DNA of 64,000 bases from Ruania alkalisoli (GTDB lineage: Bacteria > Actinomycetota > Actinomycetes > Actinomycetales > Beutenbergiaceae), in contig NZ_CP063169.1 of the NCBI RefSeq assembly GCF_014960965.1, forward strand, positions 3,691,581-3,755,580, in the 5' to 3' direction. A model generated the notes under the pieces. The model had not been told where the DNA came from, ran no database searches, and was given only the letters and a program-made list of their open reading frames with translations. Of this stretch, positions 48,460 to 58,202 are shown one piece after another. Made by a program: the position numbers and the translations under genes. Each line of letters opens with the position of its first letter. Positions within the stretch are counted from its first letter, which is position 1.

Positions 48460-49875
48460 TCAACTGCGCGTGACCGACGATCGGGATTCGCTGTCGGCCT
48501 CCGCCGCGGTCTGCACAGCCGAGGCGACCGCACCGTGCAGCTGCGGATGGAACACGCTCGGCACGATGTAGGTCGCGTTCAGCTCTTCGGGCGTGACCAC
48601 GTCCGCGAGCGCCGTGGCAGCGGCGAGCAGCATCTCGTCGGTGATCCGCGTCGAGCGCCCGTCCAGCAGCCCGCGGAACACTCCGGGGAAGGCGAGCACG
48701 TTGTTGATCTGGTTGGCGAAGTCGCTGCGCCCGGTGGCCACCACCGCCGCATGACGAGTCGCGATCGCCGGATCGATCTCAGGCAGCGGGTTCGCCATCG
48801 CGAAGACGATGGAGTCCGGCGCCATCGCGGCCACATCGGCCTCGGTGAGCAGATTCGGAGCGGAGACGCCGATGAACACGTCGGCCCCCGCGATCGCGTC
48901 CCGCAACGTCCCCGGGTATTCATCCCCCTCGGTCGCCGCGGCCATCCACTCCAGCGACGGCGCGAGGCCCGGCCGTCCCGGCCGGATGACGCCGTCGATA
49001 TCGGAGACGACCACGTGCTTCGCGCCCGCCGCCAGCATCAGGCGCAGGATCGCCGAGCCGGCCGCACCGGCCCCGGACTGCACGATCCGCACGTCCTCGA
49101 TCCGCTTACCCACGACCTTGAGCGCATTGCGCAATGCCGCCACCGCCACGATCGCGGTGCCGTGCTGGTCGTCGTGGAAGACGGGGATGTCGAGTTCCTC
49201 CCGCAGCCGCGCCTCGATCTCGAAGCACCGCGGCGCCGAGATGTCCTCGAGGTTGATGCCGGCGAAGACGGGGGCGATGATCTTGACGGTTCGCACGATC
49301 TCGTCGACGTCCTGGGTGTCGAGGCAGATCGGGAACGCGTCGATGCCGGAGAACCTTTTGAACAGTGCGGCCTTGCCCTCCATGACCGGAAGGGCCGCCG
49401 TCGGGCCGATGTTGCCGAGGCCGAGAACGGCAGAACCATCGGAGACCACGGCGACCGTGTTGCGCTTAATGGTCAGTCGTACGGCGTCCTCCGGGTGGGC
49501 GGCCAGCTGCTGGCTCACGCGACCCACGCCCGGGGTGTAGATCAGCGAGAGGTCGTCACGGTGGCGGATCTGCATCTTCGGCTGGACCTCGATCTTCCCC
49601 CCGAGGTGCGCCAGGAAGGTCCGGTCGGACACCCTGCCGATGCTCACGCCCGCGATGTCACCAAGGGCATCGACGATCCGCTTCGCGTCGTCCTCCCCGC
49701 CGGTGGCGCAGGTGACGTCCACCTGCAACCGGTCCACCCCCGAGGCTGAGACGTCCACCGCTGTCACGACGCCACCGGCCCGCTCGACGGTCGTGGTGAT
49801 GGTGCTCACCGCTGCGGGCTGCGCCGGCATCTCCAGCCGGACCGTGATCGAGTAGCTGACGCTGGGTGAAGTCAT
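48460..49875 (-). CDS. NAD-dependent malic enzyme with N-terminal ACT-like domain
   Basis: A 471-residue enzyme converting malate to pyruvate and CO2. Residues 1-85 look like an ACT regulatory domain (VSYSITVRLEMPAQPAAVST onward). The malic core has LSLIYTPGVGRVSQ with the catalytic Tyr, PVFHDDQHGTAIVAVAAL with the metal-binding Asp, and the Rossmann motif GAGAAGSAI. The ACT domain suggests allosteric control by an amino acid. It is divergent from a DHA2 transporter. Confidence 0.93.
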   Translation of the reverse strand: MTSPSVSYSITVRLEMPAQPAAVSTITTTVERAGGVVTAVDVSASGVDRLQVDVTCATGGEDDAKRIVDALGDIAGVSIGRVSDRTFLAHLGGKIEVQPKMQIRHRDDLSLIYTPGVGRVSQQLAAHPEDAVRLTIKRNTVAVVSDGSAVLGLGNIGPTAALPVMEGKAALFKRFSGIDAFPICLDTQDVDEIVRTVKIIAPVFAGINLEDISAPRCFEIEARLREELDIPVFHDDQHGTAIVAVAALRNALKVVGKRIEDVRIVQSGAGAAGSAILRLMLAAGAKHVVVSDIDGVIRPGRPGLAPSLEWMAAATEGDEYPGTLRDAIAGADVFIGVSAPNLLTEADVAAMAPDSIVFAMANPLPEIDPAIATRHAAVVATGRSDFANQINNVLAFPGVFRGLLDGRSTRITDEMLLAAATALADVVTPEELNATYIVPSVFHPQLHGAVASAVQTAAEADSESRSSVTRS

Positions 49876-50006
49876 TGCTGCCTGGAACCTTCCGTCGATC
49901 GGTACGCGCCGTCGCGCACCAGATGTCCGCACTCCGCGGTCTCATGGCATTCTGCCGCACGAACGCGCGCCGCAGGCGCTCTCACACGCGTGATAGACCT
50001 GATGCC

Positions 50007-51449
50007 GTGCCGCCCGAGCCCCCCACACCGCCAGAGGACGAATCCTCCCGCCAGCGCTGGTCCGCATTCGCGGTGTGTCTCGCCGCCGGCTTCCTGACCC
50101 TGCTCGACGTCTCCATCGTGAACGTCGCACTGCCCTCGATCGACCGTGCCCTGAGCGCCGACCCTGCGCAGGTGCAGTGGATCGTTGCCGGTTACACACT
50201 CGCCTTCGGTCTGGTGCTGGTGCCGGCCGGCCGTCTCGGCGATCTGTTCGGCCGCCGTCGGATGTTCCTGATCGGGGTCACGCTGTTCGCGCTCACCTCC
50301 GCGTTCTGCGGTGCGGCCCAGAGTGCCGAGATGCTGGCTCTGGCGCGGGTGCTGCAGGGCGTCGCGGCCGGAACGTTGAACCCGCAGGTCATCGCGCTCA
50401 TCCAGGAGCTGTTCCGCGGCCCGGAACGAGCCCGGGCGTTCGGGATGTTCGGAGCGACCGTCGGGATCTCCACCGCGATCGGACCACTGCTGGGGGGCGC
50501 GCTCATCGCCCTTTTCGGTGCTGAGGAGGGCTGGCGCGCCGTCTTCTGGGTGAACGTTCCGGTGGGAGCCGTGGTGCTGATCCTGGCGTGGCGGCTGTTG
50601 CCCCGGCTCCAGCCCACCGGGCGCAAGGTCGGCATCGATGTGGCCGGGCTGGTGTTGCTGGGGATCACGGTACTCGCGTTCATGCTCCCGTTCGTGGAGT
50701 CCTCCGAGGGCGGTGGTGCAGCCGGGGCGCCGTGGTGGCTGCTCGCGGTGAGCGCGATCGCTGGTACCGCGTTCCTCTGGTGGGAGCGACGCTACGAGAA
50801 GGCCGGCGGCCATCCCGTGATCACCCGCGACCTGTTGCGCACACCCTCCTACACCCGCGGTGCCACGGTGGGCATGCTCTACTTCGCCGGCTTCACCGGC
50901 ATCTTCCTGCTCGCCACGCTGTACCTGCAGTCCGGGCTCGGGCTTGCGCCCTGGCAGGCCGGGCTGGTGCTGACGCCGTTCGCGCTCGCGGGAGCGGTCT
51001 CGTCCTGGTGGAGCGGCCGATGGGTGGCGCGCGCCGGGCGCCGCCTGGTGATCGCCGGGGCCGCCTTGATGATCACCGGCGTGGTCATCGCCGATGTGCT
51101 CGTCTCAGTGGTCGACGGACCGGCGGCCGCCTGGTGGCTGGCGGGTGTGCTGGTGATCTCCGGCTTCGGCAACGGGATCGTCATCTCGCCGAACCAGGCG
51201 CTCACCCTGGCCGACGTGCCGGTGCACCGAGCCGGGGTGGCCGGGGGCGCCTTGCAGACCGGGCAGCGGGTGGGGACCTCGGTCGGCGTGGCAGCGTCGG
51301 CGTCGATGTTCTTCGCCACGCTCGCGACCACTGGCGACTACGGACATGCGATGAGCGTCGGCCTGCGGGTGGTGCTGGGCGTGCTGCTGCTGGCGCTGAT
51401 CGTCGCGGTGGTGGATCAGCGGGCGCGCGGCAAGGCTGCTGGAGCCTGA
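50007..51449 (+). CDS. DHA2-family MFS drug:H+ antiporter
   Basis: A 480-residue transporter with 14 predicted helices. LTLLDVSIVNVALPSIDRAL is the N-terminal DHA2 motif, GRLGDLFGRRRMFLIG the loop 2-3 signature, and LQGVAAGTLNPQ the helix-4 region. Exports drugs or metabolites at the expense of the proton gradient; the substrate is unknown. GTG 50007 was chosen because the preceding in-frame residues overlap the malic enzyme promoter region; an ATG at 49923 is possible. Confidence 0.9.
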   Translation: MPPEPPTPPEDESSRQRWSAFAVCLAAGFLTLLDVSIVNVALPSIDRALSADPAQVQWIVAGYTLAFGLVLVPAGRLGDLFGRRRMFLIGVTLFALTSAFCGAAQSAEMLALARVLQGVAAGTLNPQVIALIQELFRGPERARAFGMFGATVGISTAIGPLLGGALIALFGAEEGWRAVFWVNVPVGAVVLILAWRLLPRLQPTGRKVGIDVAGLVLLGITVLAFMLPFVESSEGGGAAGAPWWLLAVSAIAGTAFLWWERRYEKAGGHPVITRDLLRTPSYTRGATVGMLYFAGFTGIFLLATLYLQSGLGLAPWQAGLVLTPFALAGAVSSWWSGRWVARAGRRLVIAGAALMITGVVIADVLVSVVDGPAAAWWLAGVLVISGFGNGIVISPNQALTLADVPVHRAGVAGGALQTGQRVGTSVGVAASASMFFATLATTGDYGHAMSVGLRVVLGVLLLALIVAVVDQRARGKAAGA

Positions 51450-51487
51450 ACGTCCGGACGCCGACACCCACCGACGACGCGCTGCGA

Positions 51488-52417
51488 TCAGGAGACGGTG
51501 ATGCCCCACACTCCGGTGAACTCCTCGCCGGCAGCGAGTTCGATCAACCCGTCGCCGGAGTTGAACGCGTCGACCGCGCAGGTCATCGGCTCGATCGCGA
51601 GCGAGGCACGCTTACCCTCGGCGTCGCTGACACCGTCGGCGGTGTAGAGCAGCACGAACGGCCACGCCTCGTCCTGCCACAGGTCGATGCGCAGCCCGTC
51701 CGGACGGGTCAGCACAGTATGAGCGATCCCGCCCGAGTCCCGGGTCAGATCGGTGTAGAGGCCGAGCTGGCTGGTTCCGATCGGCCGCCCCGTCCGGTAA
51801 TCGTCCTCAGTCCCGACGGCGGAGCGTTCCGTCATGAGGCCACCCTCGCCCGTGAGGAGGGTCGCCCCGGGCACGGTGACCGCGCAGGTATCGACGGTGG
51901 CTGCACCATCGGTGGTGAGATACGGGTGAGCCCCGGCGCCGAACGGAACCGTCACGTCGGCGAGGTTGCACACACTCAACCGGGTCCGCAGGCCGGTCTC
52001 GGTCAGTTCCCAGCGCACGATCATCGCCAGCGTCCAGGGGTAGCCGGGCCGGGCGGGCAGCACCGCACCCAGATCGACCCGCGATTCGGTCCGCTCGAGC
52101 AGCTCGAACTGCATCCACCGGGCGAAGCCGTGGATCGCGTTGCGCGGGTCTGCTTCTTTGATGGGCAGCTGTTGTGGGGTGCCGGCGTAGGTGTACTTGC
52201 CGTCGCGGATGCGGTTCGGCCAGGGCACCAGCCATTGGCCACGAGCACTCGGGCAGAGTTCGTCGGCGGCGTAGCCCGCCACCACCGGCACACCAGCCAC
52301 GGTGTACTCCCGCAACCCAGCCCCGGCCCGGGTGATCACCGCCTGCTGGTCACCGAGGGTGAGCGTGTGCTCGCCAAGCCCACCGAGCCGGTGCAGAGTG
52401 TCATCAGTGATCGTCAT
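51488..52417 (-). CDS. galM: Aldose 1-epimerase
   Basis: A 309-residue mutarotase family enzyme. The substrate-binding histidine region is RNAIHGFARWMQFELLER, then FGAGAHPYLTTD, and the catalytic Glu falls in LAAGEEFTGVWGI. It interconverts alpha and beta anomers of aldohexoses. It is downstream of purL, separated by a long inverted repeat, so it is probably a separate transcript. The gene symbol reflects the family; a glucose-6-phosphate epimerase-like role cannot be ruled out. Confidence 0.85.
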   Translation of the reverse strand: MTITDDTLHRLGGLGEHTLTLGDQQAVITRAGAGLREYTVAGVPVVAGYAADELCPSARGQWLVPWPNRIRDGKYTYAGTPQQLPIKEADPRNAIHGFARWMQFELLERTESRVDLGAVLPARPGYPWTLAMIVRWELTETGLRTRLSVCNLADVTVPFGAGAHPYLTTDGAATVDTCAVTVPGATLLTGEGGLMTERSAVGTEDDYRTGRPIGTSQLGLYTDLTRDSGGIAHTVLTRPDGLRIDLWQDEAWPFVLLYTADGVSDAEGKRASLAIEPMTCAVDAFNSGDGLIELAAGEEFTGVWGITVS

Positions 52418-52444
52418 GGGCTCGTACTCCTCATCAGAATCAAT

Positions 52445-52528
52445 CGTCGAATTGGCTGCCTCACCCAGAAATCACACGTCGAATCGGCGGTCCAGTCTGG
52501 CAACTGAACCACCAATTCGACGTGCGAT
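52445..52528 (-). terminator. 26-nt inverted repeat between purL and galM with a third arm copy
   Basis: Arms 52471-52496 and 52503-52528 pair at 22 of 26 positions. All four differences are transitions and become G-U wobbles on the minus-strand RNA, which is the purL transcript. A third partial copy of the arm, CGTCGAATTGG, is at 52445-52455 in direct orientation. The loop is CTGGCA. Confidence 0.75.
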
Positions 52529-52541
52529 TCGCCATGGGCGG

Positions 52542-54857
52542 TCAGGCGAAGCGTGCCGGCAGGACGCCCTCGTGCGCTTCGCGCAGCTCGGCCACGGTGA
52601 AGGTGAGGCCGCTGCCTAGGGCGAGGTCTCCGTCGGAGGTGGTGCCCAGCCGCAACACCGGGACGCCGTGACTTTCGGCCAGGGCCACCAGATCGTTCCC
52701 GCGGTCGGGGTTCGCCGCCACCAGGGCGCGCGCCCCCGACTCGGCGAACAGGGCCGTCGCGAGGTCGATGCCGTCCCGCTCGAGCAGACCCGTCAGGTCC
52801 AGGTCCGCACCGAGGCCGTGCCGGAGTACCGCATCGGTCAGGCTCTGCAGCAACCCACCGGCGGAGAGATCGTGCGCGGCATGAGCCACCCCGCTCGAGG
52901 CGGCGTCGATGAGCACCCGGGCCAGACTCCGCTCCGCGTCCAGGTCCACTCGCGGCGGGCGGCCGCCCAAGTGATCGTGGATGACGCCGGCCCACACCGA
53001 TCCGGAGAGTTCGGTGCGAGTGGTCCCGAGCAGGAACACCTCACGCCCGGATTCGGACCACCCCGACGGCGTCGCGTGGGTCACGTCATCCAGCACACCC
53101 AGGACGCCCACCACCGGAGTGGGGTTGATCGAGGCGTCAATGTGCCCCTTGCCGACCTCACCGGCGAGCGTGGAGTTGTAGAGCGAGACGTTGCCGCCGG
53201 TGACCGGGACCCCGAGTTCGGCACAGGCATCGGCCAGGCCGGTGATCGCCTGGACGAGCTGCCACATCGCGTCCGGGTCCTCCGGAGAACCGAAGTTCAG
53301 GCAGTCGGTCACGGCCAACGGCCGCGCGCCGACGGTGGCGACGTTGCGGTAGGCCTCCGCGAGCGCCTGTTGGGCCCCGGTGTAGGGGTCGAGCTTGGTG
53401 AAGCGCCCGTTGGCGTCGGTGGCGATGGCCACGCCGAGCCCGCTGGTCTCGTCCACGCGGATCACCCCGGCGTCATCGGGCTGGGACATGGCCGTGTTGC
53501 CCTGCACGTACCGGTCGTACTGATCGGTGATCCAGGACTTCGAGGCCAGGTTCGGCGAGGCGAGCACGGTCATTGCCTGGGTTCGCACGTCCTCCGGCGA
53601 GGCCGGCCGTGGAAGGTGAGCTGCGTCGTCGGCGTTGAGGGCGTCCTGCCAGGCGGGCTTGGCGTACGGACGGTCGTAGACGGGACCCTCATGCGCGACT
53701 GTGGCCGGGTCGACGTCCACGATCCGCTGCCCATGGTGGTCGATCGTCAGCCGTCCGGTGCCGGTGACCTCACCGATCACCGAGGTCTCCACATCCCACC
53801 GCCGGGTGATCGCGAGGAACTCCTCGAGCTTGTCCGGCGCGACGACCGCCATCATGCGTTCCTGGGACTCGCTCATCAGGATCTCACCGGCCGTCAGGGT
53901 CGGGTCGCGCAGGAGGACGTTCTCCAGGTCCACGTGCATGCCACCGTCGCCGTTGGAGGCGAGCTCGCTGGTGGCGCAGGAGATGCCGGCGGCGCCGAGG
54001 TCCTGGATGCCTTCCACCACCCGGGCTGCGAACAGCTCCAGGCAGCACTCGATGAGCACCTTCTCCATGAACGGGTCCCCCACCTGCACACTGGGGCGCT
54101 TGGAGGGCTTGTCCTCGTCGAAGGTCTCGCTGGCGAGGATGGAGGCGCCGCCGATGCCGTCACCACCGGTGCGGGCGCCGAACAGGACCACCTTGTTGCC
54201 CGCGCCTTCAGCATTGGCGAGGTGGATGTCTTCGTGCCGCAGCACCCCCACGCACAGGGCGTTCACGAGCGGGTTGCGCTGGTACGAGGAGTCGAACTCG
54301 GTCTCCCCGCCAATGTTCGGCAGTCCGAGTGAGTTGCCGTAGCCGCCGACGCCGGAGACCACACCGTGCACCACGCGTGGGGTGTCCGGGTGGTCGATGG
54401 CGCCGAAGCGCAGCTGGTCCATCACGGCCACCGGGCGCGCGCCCATGGAGATGATGTCGCGGACGATCCCGCCCACACCGGTGGCGGCACCCTGGTAGGG
54501 CTCGACATAGCTGGGGTGATTGTGCGACTCCACCTTGAAGGTGACCGCCCACCCGTCGCCGATGTCGACGACTCCGGCGTTCTGCCCGATCCCGACCAGC
54601 AGGTGCTCGCGCATCGCCTCGGTCGTCTTGTCCCCGAACTGACCGAGGTGACGCTTGGAGGACTTGTAGGAGCAGTGCTCGGACCACATCACCGAGTACA
54701 TCGCGAGTTCGGCGGCGGTGGGGCGCCGGCCGAGGATGTCCACGATCCGCGCGTACTCGTCGTCCTTGAGCCCGAGCTCGGCGTAGGGAAGCTCGGCGCC
54801 GGGGGTGGCGGCGGCGTTCTCGACCGTGTCGGGGGTACCGGCTGGAGCGGTGGTCAT
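52542..54857 (-). CDS. purL: Phosphoribosylformylglycinamidine synthase subunit PurL
   Basis: A 771-residue enzyme, the small-PurL type that works with PurS and Pur[21 protein letters not shown] leads to [17 protein letters not shown] and [20 protein letters not shown], with the ATP and metal residues; [19 protein letters not shown] and SVSLYNS-like [14 protein letters not shown] blocks follow. It converts FGAR and glutamine to FGAM. purS and purQ are not in the window, and purM and purF lie 14 kb away. ATG 54857 has GAGG before it. Confidence 0.96.
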   Translation of the reverse strand: MTTAPAGTPDTVENAAATPGAELPYAELGLKDDEYARIVDILGRRPTAAELAMYSVMWSEHCSYKSSKRHLGQFGDKTTEAMREHLLVGIGQNAGVVDIGDGWAVTFKVESHNHPSYVEPYQGAATGVGGIVRDIISMGARPVAVMDQLRFGAIDHPDTPRVVHGVVSGVGGYGNSLGLPNIGGETEFDSSYQRNPLVNALCVGVLRHEDIHLANAEGAGNKVVLFGARTGGDGIGGASILASETFDEDKPSKRPSVQVGDPFMEKVLIECCLELFAARVVEGIQDLGAAGISCATSELASNGDGGMHVDLENVLLRDPTLTAGEILMSESQERMMAVVAPDKLEEFLAITRRWDVETSVIGEVTGTGRLTIDHHGQRIVDVDPATVAHEGPVYDRPYAKPAWQDALNADDAAHLPRPASPEDVRTQAMTVLASPNLASKSWITDQYDRYVQGNTAMSQPDDAGVIRVDETSGLGVAIATDANGRFTKLDPYTGAQQALAEAYRNVATVGARPLAVTDCLNFGSPEDPDAMWQLVQAITGLADACAELGVPVTGGNVSLYNSTLAGEVGKGHIDASINPTPVVGVLGVLDDVTHATPSGWSESGREVFLLGTTRTELSGSVWAGVIHDHLGGRPPRVDLDAERSLARVLIDAASSGVAHAAHDLSAGGLLQSLTDAVLRHGLGADLDLTGLLERDGIDLATALFAESGARALVAANPDRGNDLVALAESHGVPVLRLGTTSDGDLALGSGLTFTVAELREAHEGVLPARFA

Positions 54858-55024
54858 CTCGATCCTCACGCGATGCGGGCGGCGCCGGCGGGCAGGCTCG
54901 CGCGGCGCTCAGGAAGCGGTCCAACTCTACTGGTCTGGCTCACCCTGCCGTGCCCCCGCCCAGGACCGCTCCCGACGGCGTAACGTGCTCTTCCACAGCA
55001 GCATCCGGTTCCGGGGAGGTCACC

Positions 55025-55531
55025 ATGAGCACCACGCACGCCCGTCCGTGGCATGGCGAACCCGCCTCCCGGCCAGTCGTCGTCGGCATCGAGCCCGGTC
55101 AAGACCTACGCGTGGTGCGGCATGCGGCAGCCACGGCGCAGGTCTACGGCACGGGGCTGGTGGTGGTCTGGGTGGATCCCACGCATGTGCTCGTGCCTGG
55201 CGATGCCGCCGGGGTGATGACCATGGTGCCGGTCGACCCGGACGACCCGGGCGACACCCCCAGCCGCACCGAGCAGGAACTGCACGAGCTGGTTGAGGGC
55301 GAGCTGACGCCGTCGGCCGTGGCGTGGCGCTTCGTCCACAGCGCCGGTGAGGTGGCGCGGGGACTGGCCGAGGTGGCAGCCGAGTACGAGGCGCCAATGA
55401 TCGTGGTGGGAGCGCGCAAGCCCGGCTTCTCGGGCTGGATGAACGAGGTGATCGGTGGCTCGGTGGCCGGCCACCTCGTGCACGCCCACGAGATCCCGGT
55501 GCTGGTGGTGCCGCTGCCGGAGCGGCGGTGA
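55025..55531 (+). CDS. Universal stress protein (UspA family)
   Basis: A 168-residue protein. RPVVVGIEPGQDLRVVRHAA and the ATP-binding loop VVGARKPGFSGWMNEVIGGS, then VLVVPLPERR, show the UspA fold with its G-x2-G-x9-G-S signature. A GGGGAGG site precedes the ATG. Its stop overlaps the first CrcB gene by four bases. It may respond to fluoride or general stress along with the channels. Confidence 0.9.
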   Translation: MSTTHARPWHGEPASRPVVVGIEPGQDLRVVRHAAATAQVYGTGLVVVWVDPTHVLVPGDAAGVMTMVPVDPDDPGDTPSRTEQELHELVEGELTPSAVAWRFVHSAGEVARGLAEVAAEYEAPMIVVGARKPGFSGWMNEVIGGSVAGHLVHAHEIPVLVVPLPERR

Positions 55532-56016
55532 GGTTCCGGCTCGGCTTGCTGGTCGCACTGGGTGGAGCCATCGGCACCCTCGCCCGGTTCGGGCTCGCCG
55601 AATCACTGCCCGCCCCCGACGGCGTCCCATGGGCCACGTTGACGGCGAACCTGCTCGGGTCCTTCCTGCTGGGGGTCCTACTGGAGGCGCTGGCGCGCGC
55701 CGGAGAGGAGAACCAGACGCGTCGGAGGCTCCGGCTCAGCCTGGGGACGGGGCTGCTGGGCGGGTTCACGACCTTCTCCAGCCTGGCGCTGGAGACCGAG
55801 CGGCTGCTGGCCGGTGGCGATGGAGCACTCGCGGGCACGTACATGCTGGTGAGCCTGGTGCTGGGGTTGCTGGCAGCACTGGCGGGGATCGCGGTGGCGA
55901 GCCGGCCGAGCGGGAGGGGTGACGGCCGGCCACGTGGGCCGCACGGGCTGGTCGGACCGCATCGGCCGCACGATGGCGGCTCTCCAGAGGAGCCCTCCCG
56001 GGGTGAAGGTCGATGA
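55528..56016 (+). CDS. crcB: CrcB-type fluoride channel subunit, with extra C-terminal tail
   Basis: A 162-residue protein with four helices. GGAIGTLARFGLAE, ANLLGSFLLGVLLEAL and LLGGFTTFSSLALETERLLA are the Fluc signatures. GTG 55528 overlaps the preceding stop. The C-terminal 40 residues after the last helix (about 122-162) are Gly/Pro/Arg/His-rich and not part of the usual domain. With the next gene it may make a heterodimeric fluoride exporter. Confidence 0.9.
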   Translation: MRFRLGLLVALGGAIGTLARFGLAESLPAPDGVPWATLTANLLGSFLLGVLLEALARAGEENQTRRRLRLSLGTGLLGGFTTFSSLALETERLLAGGDGALAGTYMLVSLVLGLLAALAGIAVASRPSGRGDGRPRGPHGLVGPHRPHDGGSPEEPSRGEGR

Positions 56017-56387
56017 CGGTGCTGCTGATCGCCGTCGGGGGCGGCCTGGGGGCGGCCCTACGGTTCTGGACGGACGGGGCCATCCGGTCCCGATGGCAGC
56101 CGGCGCTGCCGGTGGCGACGATCGCGATCAACACGGCCGGGTCACTGCTGATCGGTGTGCTCGCAGGCCTGCTCGCGGCCGGAGCCCTCGCGCCCGGACC
56201 CGAGACAGTACTGAGCGTGGGACTGTGCGGAGGGTTCACCACGTTCTCGACCGCCATGGTGGAGTCGGCCCGGCTGTGGCGAGTTGGAGATCGGCGGCGC
56301 TGCGTGCTGAACCTCGTGCTGACGATGGTGGCGACCCTGGCTGCAGCGGCGGTGGGATGGACCGTGTCGACGTCGATCGCGGCCTGA
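56013..56387 (+). CDS. crcB: CrcB-type fluoride channel subunit
   Basis: A 124-residue protein of normal Fluc length with four helices. GGGLGAALRFWTDGAI, INTAGSLLIGVLAGLL and LCGGFTTFSTAMVESARLWR match the family. It overlaps the first subunit by four bases (ATGA). Gram-positive genomes often carry such paired genes because the functional channel is a dual-topology or heterodimer. Confidence 0.92.
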   Translation: MTVLLIAVGGGLGAALRFWTDGAIRSRWQPALPVATIAINTAGSLLIGVLAGLLAAGALAPGPETVLSVGLCGGFTTFSTAMVESARLWRVGDRRRCVLNLVLTMVATLAAAAVGWTVSTSIAA

Positions 56388-56491
56388 CCGGAGCACGGTT
56401 TGCCACGATTCAATGCAGCCGGGTAGCGTCAACGGCGCGGCCCAGCAGGCACGACGGGTGTGCACGGCGCCGCAGTGCGAGGAGGATCGTC

Positions 56492-57499
56492 GTGGCCAGT
56501 GTCACGATTCAAGACGTCGCCCGGAAGGCAGGCGTCTCCGTAACGACGGTCTCGAACTACTTCAACTGGCCGGACCGGCTCTCGGACCGGATGCGCAACT
56601 ACGTGCGCACGGCCGTGGACGAACTCGGCTACGTCCCGAACATGCCGGCCCGGCAGCTGCGCTTGTCTCGCAGCAGCACCATCGGGATCTCGGTGATCAA
56701 CGCCTCGAACCCGTTCTTCGCCGACATCGTGGTGGCGGTAGAGAGGGCGGCCGCGGCGCGCGGCCTGAACGTGATGGTGGGGAGCACGCACGAGTCGTCG
56801 CGGCAGCAGGACTCCTACCTGCAGATGTTCGAGCAGTTCCGGTTCGACGGGATCCTGCTGAGCCCCTTCGACGGCGGACTCGAGCGTGCCCACCAGATCG
56901 CCGCCCGTGGCACCCCGGTGGTGATCGTGGACCAACAGGACACCTCCGGGCTGCTCTCCTCCGCGGCCACCGACCACGTGATGGGCGGGCAACTCGCGGC
57001 CGAGCACCTGCTGGAGGTCGGCTGCCGCCGGATCGTGTTCACCTCCGGTCCGCCCGGTGTGCGGCAAGTCGCCGACCGGTTGCACGGAGCGCGCGAGGTG
57101 ATCGCGGCGCACCCGCAGGCACAGCTCACTGTGCTCGACGGCCCTGACCTGGATCTCGACCTCGGGCGGGCGGCCGGACGGCGGATCGCGGCAATGGCCC
57201 CGGCGACGCGCCCCGACGGGGTGTTCGCGGGGAACGACGTGGAGGCGATCGGTGTTGTCCAGGGCTTGATCGGCGCCGGGGTGGATGTGCCCGGCGAGGT
57301 GGCGGTGATCGGCTACGACGACATCTCGTTCGCCGAGACTGCCGCAGTGCCGCTGACGACGGTGCGTCAGCTCAGCCGGGACATCGGGTCCGCCGCCGCG
57401 AGCCTGCTGCTGAACGAACTGGACGATCCGGACCGGCCGAAGGAGCAGCTGGTGTTCCGGCCTGAACTGATCGCCAGGGCGAGTACCGCCCGAGCCTGA
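56492..57499 (+). CDS. LacI-family transcriptional regulator
   Basis: A 335-residue repressor from GTG 56492, with GGAGG six bases upstream. SVTIQDVARKAGVSVTTVSN is the DNA-binding helix-turn-helix; IGISVINASNPFFADIVVAV, IVFTSGPPG, FAGNDVEAIGVVQGL and VAVIGYDDISFAE form the sensor. It is 105 bp after crcB and not next to any obvious sugar genes, so its targets are probably elsewhere. No operator is seen. Confidence 0.92.
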   Translation: MASVTIQDVARKAGVSVTTVSNYFNWPDRLSDRMRNYVRTAVDELGYVPNMPARQLRLSRSSTIGISVINASNPFFADIVVAVERAAAARGLNVMVGSTHESSRQQDSYLQMFEQFRFDGILLSPFDGGLERAHQIAARGTPVVIVDQQDTSGLLSSAATDHVMGGQLAAEHLLEVGCRRIVFTSGPPGVRQVADRLHGAREVIAAHPQAQLTVLDGPDLDLDLGRAAGRRIAAMAPATRPDGVFAGNDVEAIGVVQGLIGAGVDVPGEVAVIGYDDISFAETAAVPLTTVRQLSRDIGSAAASLLLNELDDPDRPKEQLVFRPELIARASTARA

Positions 57500-57673
57500 G
57501 AGCGGGTGCTGGGCTGCGGTGACGGTGCGGTGTGTGTCGGTGCTGAGTGCCGGTGCTCGCGTGGCTAGCGACACTTACACCACCCTTGAGGTCGTGCACA
57601 GCGTCAGTGCACCAACCAGAGACGACAGCCCGTGGGGGCATGATGGGTGGTACGCCTATCCGAGGAGGACTCC

Positions 57674-58072
57674 ATGAGCCGCACCACCGGTGACCCGAAC
57701 CTGCCGATCGAGACCCTGCGCGAGGCACTGACCGTGCGCCGCGTGTTCGGGGAGGCCTACACCGTGGGCGAGACGACCGTGATCCCGGTGGCCCGGGTGA
57801 TGGGTGGTTCCGGTATGGGGTACGGGATGGGTAGTGGGCGCGACCCGCAGGCCGCGTCCGAGGGCCCGAATGCCGAGGGCTCCGGGGGCGGCGGGGGCGT
57901 GGGGCTGTGCGCCTGGCCCGCCGGCGCCTACGTGATCCGCGACGGCGAGGTGACCTGGAAGCCCGCATTCGATCTGAACCTCGCCGTCATCGGCGGGCAG
58001 GTGCTCGGCGCCGTCGTGGCCACGTCGGTCGCGTGCGCGCTGCGGGCGAAGTTCCGCCGTCGGATGTTCTGA
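57674..58072 (+). CDS. GerW/YtfJ-like protein
   Basis: A 132-residue protein. RRVFGEAYTVGETTVIPVAR, the glycine-rich VMGGSGMGYGMGSG and SGGGGGVGLCAWPAGAYVIR blocks are the YtfJ/GerW signature. Bacillus GerW is a sporulation protein, yet homologues are widespread in non-sporulating actinobacteria, where their role is unknown. A C-terminal helix (LNLAVIGGQVLGAVVATSVA) and an RRRMF end suggest a membrane tail. GAGGAGG precedes the ATG. Confidence 0.85.
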   Translation: MSRTTGDPNLPIETLREALTVRRVFGEAYTVGETTVIPVARVMGGSGMGYGMGSGRDPQAASEGPNAEGSGGGGGVGLCAWPAGAYVIRDGEVTWKPAFDLNLAVIGGQVLGAVVATSVACALRAKFRRRMF

Positions 58073-58102
58073 GGGTCTTCGCTGACTCCCGCGCCGCCGG
58101 TC

Positions 58103-58180
58103 GCGTACGCCATCGACGGTCCACAGGAATACCGTGCCCCATGTGGCACAGCGTCGCTGTGGGCCGTCGATGACGTACGC
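58103..58180. terminator. 24-bp inverted repeat related to the 19009 element
   Basis: Arms 58103-58126 and 58157-58180 pair at 22 of 24 positions, starting GCGTACG. The loop contains a second hairpin, GTGCC/GGCAC around CCATGT. It lies between convergent genes, and 58115-58168 aligns to 19010-19063 without gaps. Confidence 0.75.
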
Positions 58181-58202
58181 CAGGCCCGAGGTGTTCGCGC
58201 GC

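Noticed and set aside
54858-55024. Fluoride riboswitch before the Usp-CrcB operon
   Set aside because: I looked for the crcB-motif core and did not see it in this gap.
57674-58072. Evidence for sporulation from a GerW/YtfJ-like gene
   Set aside because: Homologues are widespread in actinobacteria that do not sporulate, and no other sporulation gene is present.
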